DNA of 64,000 nt from Dryomyza anilis (GCA_951804985.1 OX638131.1:42383121-42447120); one strand, 5' to 3'; shown: positions 25,493 to 35,314, numbered from the stretch's first letter. Notes: generated by a model from the sequence alone, not told the origin. A program made the numbers and translations.

Positions 25493-25921
25493 CATCATCA
25501 TCATCATTTGGTCATTGATCTCCTCGGGGAGCATAGGTCCTCAACAAAACATTTCTACCTCGTACGATTTTTAGCCATTGTTTTTATTTCATGCCAAGAT
25601 TTCTCCGAGTCCTCAATTTCCAGCTCTAAACTTCGCTTCAACATTATTTTTGGCCGTCCTCTTCTTCTGCTACCCTGTGGGTTCCACTCGAGGGCTTGCC
25701 GACAGATTTTGTCCGACGATTTACGGAGCGTATGCCCGATCCATTTCCATTTGCGGAGTTTGCTGTCATTAGCAATTGGGATGAGTTTACATCGCTCATA
25801 GAGCTCGTCATTCGATATTATATTGGGCCACCAAATTCTCAGAATGCGTCGAAGGCATCTGTTTGTAAAACTCTGCAGAGTACTTGTAAAGTAGAGAAGA
25901 ACTGCCATTACATTGGATTTA
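25493..25921 (-). mobile_element. 5'-truncated RTE-type LINE with target-site duplication
   Basis: The 429-bp insertion is flanked by direct repeats AAATTATAGT (25483-25492 and 25922-25931). On the minus strand it encodes the reverse-transcriptase C-terminal region and ends in a (GAT)n tail, as RTE-clade elements do. The truncated 5' end, simple tail and target duplication are the hallmarks of target-primed reverse transcription. Confidence 0.85.
25504..25908 (-). pseudogene. C-terminal fragment of RTE endonuclease/reverse transcriptase
   Basis: Motifs in order: FTNRCLRRILRI, WWPNIISNDELYERC, RKWKWIGHTLRK, WNPQGSRRRGRPK, then WHEIKTMAKNR. These are the conserved tail of RTE (BovB-like) polymerase proteins of insects (established knowledge of the family). 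The frame is interrupted by TAG directly after NRTR, where the family normally has Trp (TGG). Beyond it the same frame continues through KCFVEDLCSPRR to a TGA at 25504-25506. The endonuclease and catalytic RT domains are absent because of 5' truncation. It is a dead copy. Confidence 0.85.
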
Positions 25922-26078
25922 AAATTATAGTACTATAAAATAAACTAAAAAAAAATTAAAAACAAAATCTTATGTCATATCTAAACTTCGAATTGTTTTT
26001 CTATTAGAAATTTTTCCTACTAGGACAGACATGGTCATGTGCAGCTCATGATGATAATGTAACTGACAGTTTGTAACA

Positions 26079-26826
26079 ACCCAGTATGCCATTCATTTCG
26101 ATATCGTTACGAGATCAATGGGAGTAAATGCAGAAATTACACGATATCGGACAAGTTCTCGCAACGATATCAGACCTTAAACTGCACCTGCACCATATTT
26201 TATCAATATTGCAATTTTTAATGTATTGTTTAGTATATTTTGAGGCTAAACTTGCTATAGAGCAAAAAACAGAAATAAAGCGAATTTGCGTAAAATTAGT
26301 TTATATTATTTTTTATAAAATATACCCCGCAGTTAATTGTGAACATAAAAAATAGTTGTGGATTTAGAAAAAAATTGTTTGCCACTATACCGTGTCAATG
26401 GTATATGGAGCACTAATTCTCAGGTGACGATATAAATAAAACAAATCACAATTCGTTGTCTTTTATAAACATTATGACATTTTTGACATTGCAACGAAAT
26501 ATGTGAACATAATACTGATTTTTCAAGTAAAACTTCCGAATTTCAAATATGTCTGCTTGTTTCTGAATTCTCAGTGAACAGTTTAAATTTTAGATATTAA
26601 AATTAATGTAAAAAATCGTATTAAATTTGGTTGTCTTTTCTTCGATATCGTTGCGATTTCAAACAATTTCTTCTACCGAGAAATCTCCGATAGAACGCAT
26701 CGATATCTACCTTGTAGGTCCAATTTAATGTCTGTTATCGTTGAGAGAACGGGTCCGATATCGTGTAATTTCTCCATTTACTCGCATTGATCTCGTAATG
26801 ATATCGAAACGAATCGTATACTGGGT
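26079..26826. mobile_element. TIR element with ~100-bp inverted repeats
   Basis: The left arm starts ACCCAGTATGCC and includes TCGATATCGTTACGAGATCA and AAATTACACGATATCGGAC. The right arm is the inverse, ending ATACTGGGT at 26826. Arms are about 100 bp and roughly 85-90 percent alike by eye. The interior (about 550 bp) has no transposase. No clear target duplication, superfamily not assigned. Confidence 0.6.
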
Positions 26827-28102
26827 ATTTATCGTTTTGTAGTATTTTTTAAGTATTCACAAAACTTAACTGTGTAACTAATAATTTAAAATAATACAAT
26901 TTGAATGTATGTATATTTAAATGTTTTATTAAAATTAATTTTAAAAAAAATCAACTTGTTCATAAATATTCGAATTTAAATTTCATCCTTGTGGTCGGTG
27001 TATTGTCATTTGTATTCTCATTACAAAACAATTAAATACGCTAAATTGTCAACGAATGGTTTTTGACATTTGTGCAATAATTAAAATATCGTTACTGACA
27101 GCGTTAGAATTTAGTTCAGCGCAATATGTTGCTAAAAGTTGGCACGTGACGACAGAACTGGCAAAAACCACTTTCGTGGTGCATTTTAAATACAGGCGGC
27201 CATATATTACTATAATATTGTGTGTGTTTTATAACCACATTATCAAAATATTCAATTATAATTGGCAGAAGAATATGTTCGGCAAACTAAAACTTGTCAT
27301 GTGATGTATATGTTTTGCCTGCTGTGGTTTGAACATTATTAATTTATATTCGGAAATTGTTATTAAAATTATTGATGCATATATTGTCGAATTCAAATGT
27401 GCAAATTTTCTTTTATGCTCGTTATGAATTGCTTTCGCTGTGATGCATCAATTTGTGTTATCGACAAAAATGTCCCTTTGGCGCTGGAGTAATTGAATCC
27501 AAATTTCGAAATCACATTTTTCTCGTATTTTCAAGCCCAAAGCGACGCAATATCATGTGCAATAAGCTTTTGTGAAATCAATTCTTGACGCACGTATCGC
27601 ATGGAAATAACATTTGAAATTTCAATCTCAATATGACTGTCGTATGGTTTTTTTTTAATAACGTTATCACTAACGAAAATTTGTTTTTTTAAAGATTGTG
27701 ATTAAAAATATAGTAATTATTAACAGGGTTTACAACCGTGACTATGAAACATTTCTTGTTCTTGCACTTTCTTTTTCTTGCAAGTGCAAGAACAAGACTA
27801 GCACTGCAAGAAATGCCTTAATATAAAAAAAAATCTGTTTGTTGAAATCCGAGGTTACAGAGTACAACAAAAACTATTAAATATACCCTTTTTGTTATAT
27901 GAGCAAATCCAGAAAATCATTAACTTTTGGGGTTGATAAAAATTCACAAAACAATTTTCGATCACATCTTAGCGCTTTTGAATATAAGTTTATAGGCCCT
28001 TATGTAATATAAATCTGTTCGTGGATCGATCTATTAGAAAAAGTTAGTAATTTTAGAAGTTAGTTTGGAATATGCTCTAGATTAAGATAAATCATTTTTT
28101 TG
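26827..28102. other. AT-rich and unique sequence, no gene seen
   Basis: A modest unique island at about 27000-27640. The 82-codon frame at 27056-27304 has no supporting context. A compact hairpin at 27755-27796 is listed separately. Confidence 0.3.
27755..27796. other. perfect 15-bp hairpin with 12-nt loop
   Basis: CTTGTTCTTGCACTT pairs perfectly with AAGTGCAAGAACAAG across the loop TCTTTTTCTTGC. The nearby CACTGCAAGAAATG repeats part of the stem. It is shorter than a usual pre-miRNA, and no tandem or dispersed copies were noticed. Confidence 0.5.
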
Positions 28103-28260
28103 TTAATAATAATAGTTTGGCGCTACAGTTCTTTAAGAACTTAGGCGTAGCTCTTTCACCATTTTGAGCTGTGCGTATTATATTTGTACTCAAAGTGGTG
28201 GAACCTACAGTTTACTGCCGAATCCGAACGGCGGGTAAGAGTTTTTCATAGGCAATGTTT
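28103..28260 (-). mobile_element. tRNA-derived SINE, tail half only
   Basis: The (ATT)n tail and body are present up to CATAGGCAATGTTT. The tRNA-like head is lost, replaced directly by the internal part of a composite minisatellite element. Confidence 0.75.
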
Positions 28261-28625
28261 ATTAATATAAAGAACATTTTTATTATTTATATCAGGGACC
28301 GTGCTTCGCTGTGTATATTTTTTATTGGTGTTATAAATGTAGTAACCAAAACAAAAATAATTCTCCGCCAAAAAAACTTTTCTGAAAGACAATTCTTCCT
28401 CAGACTGTGCTTCCCCATATAATTCTTCCCCGTAGAAATCTTCCACGTAAAATTCTTCCCCGGAAAGCGTTTTTCCGTAGAATTCTTCGTGGTAAAATTC
28501 TACCCGTCGAATTCTTCCCCGTAGAGTTTGTCCAAATAGTTTTAGTGTGGTGAGATTTATTTTGGTGAGGTTTAGTGTGGTGAGTTTATTGTGGTGAATT
28601 TTGTGTGGTGAGTTTTAGTGTGATG
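28261..28625 (+). mobile_element. composite minisatellite element fragment A4
   Basis: It begins within the head (ATTAATATAAAGAACATTTT then GGGACCGTGCTTCGC), continues with TAGAATTCTTCCC-type words (28395-28530) and a few GTGGTGAGTTTTAGT units. The 3' part is only weakly recognisable beyond 28625 (CACGGCCAGTCCACCAATAT). Confidence 0.6.
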
Positions 28626-28870
28626 AGTATCGGCGAGATAAATATTACGTTGACCAAAATTTCATTAAAGTTGCTATCCAAATTTCTGATATAATTATAC
28701 AGGAGATGACACGGCCAGTCCACCAATATCACCGAGATATAGCCTATACTCTTCTCAGATCCAACATACATATTGTGTCCAAATCTTACTACAGATATAT
28801 ATAGTAAAAAAATCAATTGATTAACAAGATATACAATTTTCTGAATATATAAAATTTGTTCATTGACCAC

Positions 28871-30588
28871 GATTTTTTAAATAATCAACAAAGGTCGTAA
28901 TTCAAAAACAATTTTTATTAGATTTATGAATTATTTTTTGGTTTACTAAAGCACAGATTGTTTATGCAAATCATTGCAGTCCAAAAAAAAATACTTCAAC
29001 TCATCATGTAGTTCAAAAATTGTATTTTTTATAAACGTAAAACTTTAAATAGGTTCAACACTAGATATGTTATTATATTATTTTCCAACTTATTTTGAAT
29101 TACTAAAGTATACATGGAATTGGCAGAGTATTAACACCCAATTATAATAATTAGCAATAAAATTATAATTAAACCTATTATTCAAATTTAGCACATTATT
29201 CAAAACAGCTGCCCGGATACCGGCAACTGCTCACTATCACAAGAATAAGCCGCCAGCAATTCGACACTCGAAACACAATCAAGCCTCGAGGATTACGCAT
29301 AATCAGTTGCAAACTGATTGTGGCCAAGAACAATCAGGCAGCCAGCGAATCATCATGGTTGTTGCACCAAGACATCGTCATTGTTGCGCAGGCCTATCCA
29401 TTAATATGTTTGTTTCTGTGTGTGTTCGGGTGATTATTTATGCCCCATTCATGTGAGAGGCAAAGAACAGCCGGTGGCAGCTACCATTTCAATGTACGAG
29501 GTGATTTGCCAAATGCTGGTCATTGGAGAATTGTGTTCGGACTCTGGCATAGTGCCAAATCACATTTCACTGTCAGTTCGTGCAGCAGATCTGCACAATT
29601 AATCGAAACATGTCCGACGAGAAGAGACGAGATGAGACGAGACGATACGGTACGAAAATATTTGAAACTTCGTTGTCAAGATGATTTTCAGATTTACGTT
29701 TGAATTTTTAAATCTTAATGGAAAATGACATTTTATAAAGCGAAATATCTTTGAAGGATTTGCGGCTAATCAAGAAAGTTTCAAATTCAGAGTGACTCAG
29801 AAAAATGCAACAACATCCAATGTTCGATGTTGGCAGTCGCATCCGCACCGAAAACTGAACCTGGTCCCAGAGACCGACATAACCAATTTCCATTTGGAAG
29901 GCTTGGACACTTGTGCCGACATAAATTAATTTTATATTTGACTGCCATTATATATGTGTTAATGTGTGTTGGTGTGTATGTTTGTGTCTTTGTTTGTATA
30001 TGTGAAAATATCTCTGTTGAGGTGATTTATAAGATTGCCATGTGGTGCACAAATATTCGATTTATCCTTGGAAATGGGTTCATTATTAGAAATTCATTGA
30101 ATAGGGTTTCTCTCGTTCGCATTTTCACACAGCAACACAGCCATAAAACACGTCCGAAGCCAATGCTGGCTTTTGGGATCAAATGTTTTATTTATGTTGT
30201 TTATAAACAGTCCCAAGCCTCCGAAGCGCATATGTGTATGTGTTTCAGGGACCTTCAGACCCACACCAATTTATTTATGTTACTGCCAATTTATTACGGA
30301 ACGAAGTTCAAAGCCTTCAATAAGTTATGAGTTCATTGCTGTGTTTGTATTTTTATTGTGGTAATTCAAGCCCTTTAACTTTTGTTGATTTTCCTAACAA
30401 ATGGAACCAAAAAAATAAAAGAAATTTATGTCTGCAATGTAATCTTTTGTTGTATGATGTTATTTTTGTTGGTTGCATTCTTGTAGAAATTCGACACAAT
30501 TTCTAATTGTACGTAATATATTTATTTCACTGATTAAAAAATTTTGAAGCCACTTTTTACACTACATATTCCATATGATAATTCTGGG
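28871..30588. other. unique stretch with GC-rich island, no gene seen
   Basis: 28871-29190 is AT-rich. 29200-30350 is complex, non-repetitive sequence with frames up to 167 codons (29827-30330), whose product is hydrophobic and AT-driven and lacks splice, promoter or family support. Possibly conserved noncoding sequence. Confidence 0.3.
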
Positions 30589-30594
30589 TTTATT
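30589..30594 (-). terminator. candidate polyadenylation signal of the 30629-31093 gene
   Basis: AATAAA on the minus strand, 35 bp beyond the stop codon of the adjacent gene, the usual position for a short insect 3' UTR. A second AATAAA lies about 60 bp further. Confidence 0.55.
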
Positions 30595-30628
30595 TGTAGC
30601 ATAGTGTGTTTTCGGGGTCTTCTGTTGC

Positions 30629-31093
30629 CTAGAGATCGTCGGGGTCCTCAGTTGCATCGGATGCTTCGGTTGCATCGCTTACTTCGGTGTCCTCGGTTGG
30701 CTCGGGATCCACGGTTGGCTCGGGTTCGTCGGTTGGCTCGGGATCCTCGGTTGGCTTTGGGTCGTCGGTTGACTCGGGTTCCTCGGGGTCTTCGGTTGGA
30801 TTGGTTTCTTCGGGGCCCTCGGTTACATCGGTTGCTTCGGTTACATCAATTGCTTCGGTTACTTCGGTTGCCTCGGGTGCATCGGTAGCTTTTGTGTGTT
30901 CATGAATACTTATACATCTATAATGATGACCTACACGAATACAAATGGTCTCCCGTGCCGGTTTAGCTCCTGCCTTTAAAACCATAGCACAGATCACGGC
31001 TAAAATATGGGAAAACTTTTATAAAGAAATATCCGTACAAATATAGGAAATATTTTTACCTATTATAAGTACTGCAGAAGTAATAGTTTTCAT
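30629..31093 (-). CDS. small secreted Thr/Glu/Pro-rich acidic protein, two exons (cluster member 1)
   Basis: Exon 1 is 31060-31093, the intron 31000-31059 (60 bp, G|GTAAAAATA...TTTTAG|CC) and exon 2 30629-30999. The product is 134 residues. The start MKTITSAVLIIAVICAMV continues to an AGA site, a typical signal peptide cleaved near residue 23. The phase-1 intron splits it after codon 11. The mature part opens with a C-x8-C pair around RVGHHYR, then degenerate repeats of TE-A/V-TD and P-TEDPEP type with almost no hydrophobic residues, ending DPDDL. It is preceded by a good TATA/initiator promoter and followed by AATAAA. The layout (signal peptide interrupted by a tiny phase-1 intron, then low-complexity Thr-rich repeats) resembles fly salivary-glue or mucin-like genes. 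That is an inference from architecture, not homology. The complementary-strand Ser/Gly frame is a shadow. Confidence 0.8.
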
Positions 31094-31137
31094 TGTTATT
31101 TTGCTTTACTTTAACACACTTCAAAATGTCTCTATTA

Positions 31138-31172
31138 ACTGACAATTTTGCTGTTCGGTAAAAACTTTTATA
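31138..31172 (-). promoter_or_regulatory. core promoter of cluster member 1 (TATA + initiator)
   Basis: On the minus strand TATAAAAG (plus 31165-31172) is followed by the initiator TCAGT (plus 31138-31142), which puts the start at about 31140, 32 bp from the TATA. This is canonical insect spacing. The predicted 5' UTR is about 47 nt to the ATG at 31093. Confidence 0.75.
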
Positions 31173-31220
31173 ACAGACATTTTTAAAATATTTAGTGCAA
31201 ATTATTCATTACTTGCAAAA

Positions 31221-31238
31221 CTCATTTGCATTCTTATC
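31221..31238 (-). promoter_or_regulatory. GATA + octamer module upstream of cluster member 1
   Basis: GATAAGAATGCAAATGAG on the minus strand joins a GATA-factor site (GATAAG) to a POU octamer (ATGCAAAT). It lies about 50 bp upstream of the TATA. The same module recurs upstream of the other three cluster members (33739, 34769, 35919), in each case on the coding strand of its gene and followed by TTTTGCAAGTTATGAATA-like sequence. Confidence 0.65.
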
Positions 31239-31348
31239 AATATAATTTAGTTTAATTGTATTTAAAGTTGTTTAAAATTTAAATAACAACATAAATCCAT
31301 GACACATCTGAAAAATGATTAGGTTTCTAATATTCATAACTTTCCAAA

Positions 31349-31366
31349 CCTATTTGCATTTTTATA
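31349..31366 (-). promoter_or_regulatory. extra octamer module, cut by a DINE end fragment
   Basis: AATGCAAATAGG on the minus strand with downstream TTTGGAAAGTTATGAATA matches the module. The GATA half is lost where a TTATACCCTACACCTATGAG fragment (31362-31382) begins. That fragment is identical to a DINE 5' terminus, so a DINE insertion or gene-conversion scar probably disrupted a second upstream module. Confidence 0.45.
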
Positions 31367-31826
31367 CCCTACACCTATGAGGTCTTAATTTAATGCTTTT
31401 AAAGTATATTTTGAACTTTATTAATAACTATAATCTACGCCCTAATCAAATACATTAACAACAATTACATCAATGTAGTAAAAATAAGTACTTTTTCTGT
31501 AAAATGTATTTATTTCTGTAAAATATATTCTATTCAAAATTCAAAAACGCATCACTCTTTTTCTTTTACTAGGATATTTATACATGACAAAGTGCAATTG
31601 ACCTTTGCCTTTGTGATTTTTAAAAAATATTTAAGCCTTCATATATTTTGAAGGAATTATTATTTTTCGTAATATTTGTTCTAAAAGGAAATTTGTGAAA
31701 TTAATAAGTACTTCCTCCCTTAAATACTTCGTAGAACCTGTGTATGTTGGACAATTTATGATTTAAAACTCTTTTAATAGAAATGTTTAAAAATATTTAT
31801 ATTCATATTATTCATAGCTTGCTAAA

Positions 31827-31845
31827 CTCATTTTGTATTTTATCT
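31827..31845 (-). promoter_or_regulatory. eroded GATA/octamer module without a gene
   Basis: AGATAAAATACAAAATGAG on the minus strand is followed by TTTAGCAAGCTATGAATA and, about 55 bp on, by ATTAAAAGAGTTTT and AAATTGTCCAAC. These align with the TATA and initiator region of cluster member 1. No signal-peptide exon follows, so this looks like the relic of a fifth family member. Confidence 0.4.
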
Positions 31846-32035
31846 ACTTTTAGTTAATTTTAATGATTTTAAAATATATTTGAAATATATTATTAAATAA
31901 AATTACATCGATATAGTAAAATAGATCAATGTAGTAAATACATCAATATAATAAAAAAATGTTATATATATTTTTTTATGAACATTATTGAAGTACTTAA
32001 CCATTTATTTTTGCGAAATTTTTGTACTACAATAT

Positions 32036-33101
32036 TTTGTCTGCCTTTTTGTTCCAGCATCACGTCTAAACCGCTAAACCGATTTAACTGAAATTTTGCA
32101 CCAGGATACTGTGGAGTCCGGAGGGTGTCATAGGCTATATATGGGCGGGATTGGACAAAGGGGCGTGGCACCTCCCATACCACCTAAACTTTCAAAACGA
32201 CATAACTCGGCACATACACAATCTAAAAAGATGAAACAAAAAACTAAAATTCACCACACTAAAACTCAACACACTAAAACTCACCACACTAAAACTCACC
32301 ACAATAAAACTCACCACGCTAAAACACACCACACTAAAAATTCACCATACTAAAACTCACCACACCAAAACTCACCACACTAAAACTCACCACACTAAAA
32401 TTCACCACACTAAAACTCACCACACTAAAACTCAACACAATAAAGCTCACCACACTAAAACTCACCACACTAAAAATTCACCACACTAAAACTCACCATA
32501 CCAAAAACTCACCACACCGAAACTCACCACACTAAAACTCACCACACTAAAACTCACCGCACTGAAACTCACCACAATAAAACTCACCACACTAAAACTC
32601 ACCACACTAAAAATTCACCACACTAAAACTCACCACACTAAAACTCACCACACCAAAACTCACCACAATAAAACACACCACACTAAAACTCACCACACTA
32701 AAAAATCACTAAACTAAAAATTCAATACACTAAAACTCACCACATTAAAACTAACTACACTAAAACTTCTACTGGGAAAATCTCTACGGGGAAGAATTCT
32801 ACCGGGAAGAGTTTTACCGGAAAGAATTTTACGGTAAAGCGTTCTATGGGGAATAATTTTACGGCGAAGATTTCTACTGGGAAGAATTCTACGGCGAAAT
32901 ATTCTACTGTCTGAATTGTCTTTGAGAAAAGTTGTTTTGGCGGAGAATTATTATTTGGTTACTACATTTATAAAACCAATAAAATCTTCCACAGCGAAGC
33001 ACGGGCCCCTGAAAATAATAATGTTTTTTTATATTAATAAAATCGCTTTATATCTATGAATTCACAAAATCTTGACACGAGTCGTGCACGAGTCTAGCTA
33101 G
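32036..33101 (-). mobile_element. composite minisatellite element, copy A5
   Basis: In minus orientation it starts at about 33101 (CTAGACTCGTGCACGACTCG), then GGGGCCCGTGCTTCGC, a TAGAATTC-type array (32768-32905), a GTGGTGAGTTTTAGT array (32250-32766) and the GGTGCCACGCC module. The end is AGCGGTTTAGACGTGATGC, the same tail subfamily as A2. It sits between cluster members 1 and 2 and separates them by about 2 kb. Confidence 0.7.
32250..32766 (-). repeat. 15-bp minisatellite inside A5
   Basis: About 34 units of ACTAAAACTCACCAC on the plus strand, i.e. GTGGTGAGTTTTAGT on the minus strand, with frequent AAATTCACC variants. Confidence 0.95.
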
Positions 33102-33192
33102 TTGATTTATATTTCATAAAGCTAGGTCATATAAACGATTAATGATCTATTTTTTGATGATCGTTTTTTGATATAAGTGTTTATTGTACTTC

Positions 33193-33637
33193 TTATATTA
33201 CATGTCTAAATAACAATTTATAATACATTTGTTGCTTCTGTTCCAATCGGTATAGGTAAATGAGGACTGGGAGAAGAATATTGGGCATTGTTGAGAATAT
33301 TTCAGCATCTGCACTAAAGTTCAAAGCACAGATCACTGCTAAAAATCAGATTATAATTATGAAATATACACACAGGGAAAAATCCATTTTAAGGCACCAT
33401 ATTATGTTTACAACGATATTTTTTGAGATTTGTTCATATAAATATGTTTATTAAAATGCATAAACATAAGTTTAATAAATTATTTAGAAATTTAAAATAT
33501 AAAAGTAACAGTCAAGAAATTTATGATTACACACACATTAATATGTTGCCTTTAAGCCAATTTTTCTTAGCGTGTACGAATATATTTTGTAATACTTCCT
33601 TACCTATAATAAGTAGTGTGATTGCAATAATTTGCAT
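33193..33637 (-). CDS. small secreted protein, two exons (cluster member 2)
   Basis: Exon 1 is 33604-33637 (34 nt, ending ATAG|GTAAGG), the intron 33339-33603 and exon 2 33193-33338. The product is 59 residues. The signal peptide MQIIAITLLIIAVICALNF runs to an ADA cleavage site, very close to member 1 (IIAVICA is shared across the splice). The mature peptide of about 36 residues contains PNILLPVLIYLYRLEQ and has no Cys or Thr/Glu repeats. The intron carries a 206-bp MITE. Removing it and its TA duplication leaves 57 bp, the size seen in the sister genes. TATAAAAA and a GATA/octamer module lie upstream. It may be functional or a truncated, drifting copy. I lean slightly to gene because both splice sites and the frame are intact. 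Confidence 0.6.
33369..33574. mobile_element. TA-flanked MITE inside the intron of cluster member 2
   Basis: TA|CACACAGGGAAAAATCC at the left and CCAATTTTTCTTAGCGTG|TA at the right form the CAC...GTG termini of the TA-targeting MITE group. 206 bp, AT-rich interior with no coding capacity. Confidence 0.6.
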
Positions 33638-33700
33638 GACAGCTATTTTGCTGTACTATCAGACAGTTTGAAGAAAATATGTAAACCGACATTTTATCTT

Positions 33701-33756
33701 TTTTTATAAATATTTTCTAATATTCATAACTTACTATTCTCATTTGCATTCTTATC
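33701..33756 (-). promoter_or_regulatory. promoter and GATA/octamer module of cluster member 2
   Basis: Minus-strand TATAAAAA (plus 33701-33708) lies 64 bp upstream of the ATG. GATAAGAATGCAAATGAG (plus 33739-33756), identical to the module of member 1, lies 30 bp further upstream. The initiator is degenerate. Confidence 0.6.
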
Positions 33757-33799
33757 TTTTATTGATTTTATTTAAAGTTTATAATTTGTATTTGTTATT

Positions 33800-34760
33800 T
33801 TAAAAATATCTCAGAACTACGTCTTATATTTATGTACACATCAAATATTTTGTGCATAATATTTACGAACATTTAATAATTTAAGAATATTTTTATAGAA
33901 TATAAAATATTATATAGTATCATTAAAAATTTTTTTTTTTTATCAAATAAATTGTGTCTCTCACCAGTTGCTCTATTAGTCATTTTTCATACCCTTAAAT
34001 TTTGTAAAAGTCGCAAAGCAAGGACTGAAGAATTTTTATTTTTGGTTCATAAATCCCTAGTGGAAATTGTACTAGGGTTATGGTCGGGAAAGGACAACTG
34101 TACTTTTATCAATGCAAACTAGACCAGTTACTAGATCTGGACATTATCTTTCCTAATAAGGCAAATTTCTAGTATACTTTTCTGAGTATATGTGCAAATT
34201 ATGTATATGTATCGTTTGTAGAAATTGCGCCATTATGATTATCAGATCGTCAATTGAATTTAAAAACTTGATAATTCAGAAACTATGAGGGACTCCATGA
34301 AAATTATGTTTTTAATCGACGGGGAAAACCCCATTGTTTCAAAAAAAAAATTGATTTGATTACTAAAATGGTGGGGAGTATACGTAACAGTGATTCGCAA
34401 AATATTTTTAACTTTTTCGAAGTTAAATACATTTTTTTTTAATTGTTATTTTTATTTGGATACGTGATCGTAAAGCTTATATAAACCATTAGATTAATTC
34501 AAATATGCTAATTAGTTATAGAGATATAAATAATTATCTATTAAAGTAGTTTAATGTTTCAATTCTCATAACTTAGCTAGAGTTGAGAAATCAAAAAAAC
34601 TAAGTTATCATTTTAAGAAATTGAAAATGAAAACTAAGTTTTTATTTTTCGAAATTGCAATTGCTGATGTGGAATGACCATTATGTATATCCGTAAATTT
34701 TGCAGTATATGTAGATATAATATAGGATTTATTATTAAAATTATCTTTAAAACTTTTAAA
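33800..34760. other. AT-rich spacer, no gene seen
   Basis: Unique AT-rich sequence between cluster members 2 and 3. No repeat family or frame of note. Confidence 0.3.
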
Positions 34761-34768
34761 CATCGAGC

Positions 34769-34841
34769 AGATAAAAATACAAATGAGTTTTACGAGTTAT
34801 GCAAAATAGAAAGCCTAGCATTTTAAAAAGCTCTATAAAAA
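34769..34841 (+). promoter_or_regulatory. promoter and GATA/octamer-like module of cluster member 3
   Basis: AGATAAAAATACAAATGAG (34769-34787) is the module with two substitutions that weaken GATAAG and ATGCAAAT. It is followed by TTTTACGAGTTATGC, the same trailing words as the sister genes. TATAAAAA is at 34834-34841 and TTGTCAGTTT just after. Plus orientation, matching the pseudogene downstream. Confidence 0.55.
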
Positions 34842-34903
34842 GAGAAAAATTGTCAGTTTATACAGATTCTTTGAATTGTCTAAAGTGTAACAAAATAGCA
34901 ATC

Positions 34904-35113
34904 ATGAAAATTGTTACTATCGGTCTAAATAATATAGGTCAGAATATATACAAATATATTCGTAAATAAAAGTAAAAGTTAATTGTATATTTTGCTCTTA
35001 TCTGTGCAACTTTATGGGAGAAACTAAACTGATATGGTGGACTTGTAGTTTTTCTAGAAACCACCGAAGCAATAGAAGCAGCTGAAGTACTAGAAGCAAC
35101 TAGTGCGCCGTGA
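34904..35113 (+). pseudogene. cluster member 3, decayed secreted Thr/Glu-rich protein gene
   Basis: Exon 1 (34904-34937, 34 nt) encodes MKIVTIGLNNI and ends G|GTCAGA. The homologous exon 2 would begin at 34995 (CTCTTATCTGTGC, compare CCGTGATCTGTGC in member 1), giving a 57-bp intron. However, the acceptor dinucleotide is TG instead of AG, and a TGA follows LICATLWEKLN. Beyond that stop the same frame reads LETTEAIEAAEVLEATSAP to a TGA at 35111-35113, echoing the TEATDVTE repeats of member 1. AATAAA lies at 35135. The gene is inverted relative to its neighbours. The two lesions make it a pseudogene. Confidence 0.65.
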
Positions 35114-35314
35114 AATAGCACACACAATGTGTGTAATAAAACTGAATTTACCTTGCACTCTTTGTGTAGAACTGAAACTGTTTAAATTAAACCCTTAACA
35201 CTTTTGTTTTAATAATTTATGAAGTATACGACAAAAAGGATTCGATGAAAGAACTATTATAGTCTTATTTGGTAATTACAAGTTCCCAGTCGAATTTATT
35301 TCGAGTACTCAGAA

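Noticed and set aside
29827..30330. 167-codon plus-strand frame
   Set aside because: Lies in unique DNA but lacks start context, splice signals, promoter and any recognisable domain. The hydrophobic and Cys/Val-rich middle comes from TGTGTGT-type sequence.
30544..30905. Plus-strand Arg/Leu- and Ser/Gly-rich frames
   Set aside because: Antisense shadows of the spliced minus-strand gene at 30629-31093, which has signal peptide, intron, promoter and polyA signal.
32250..32766. CRISPR-like array
   Set aside because: The repeats are contiguous 15-mers with no spacers, in a eukaryotic genome and inside a mobile element.
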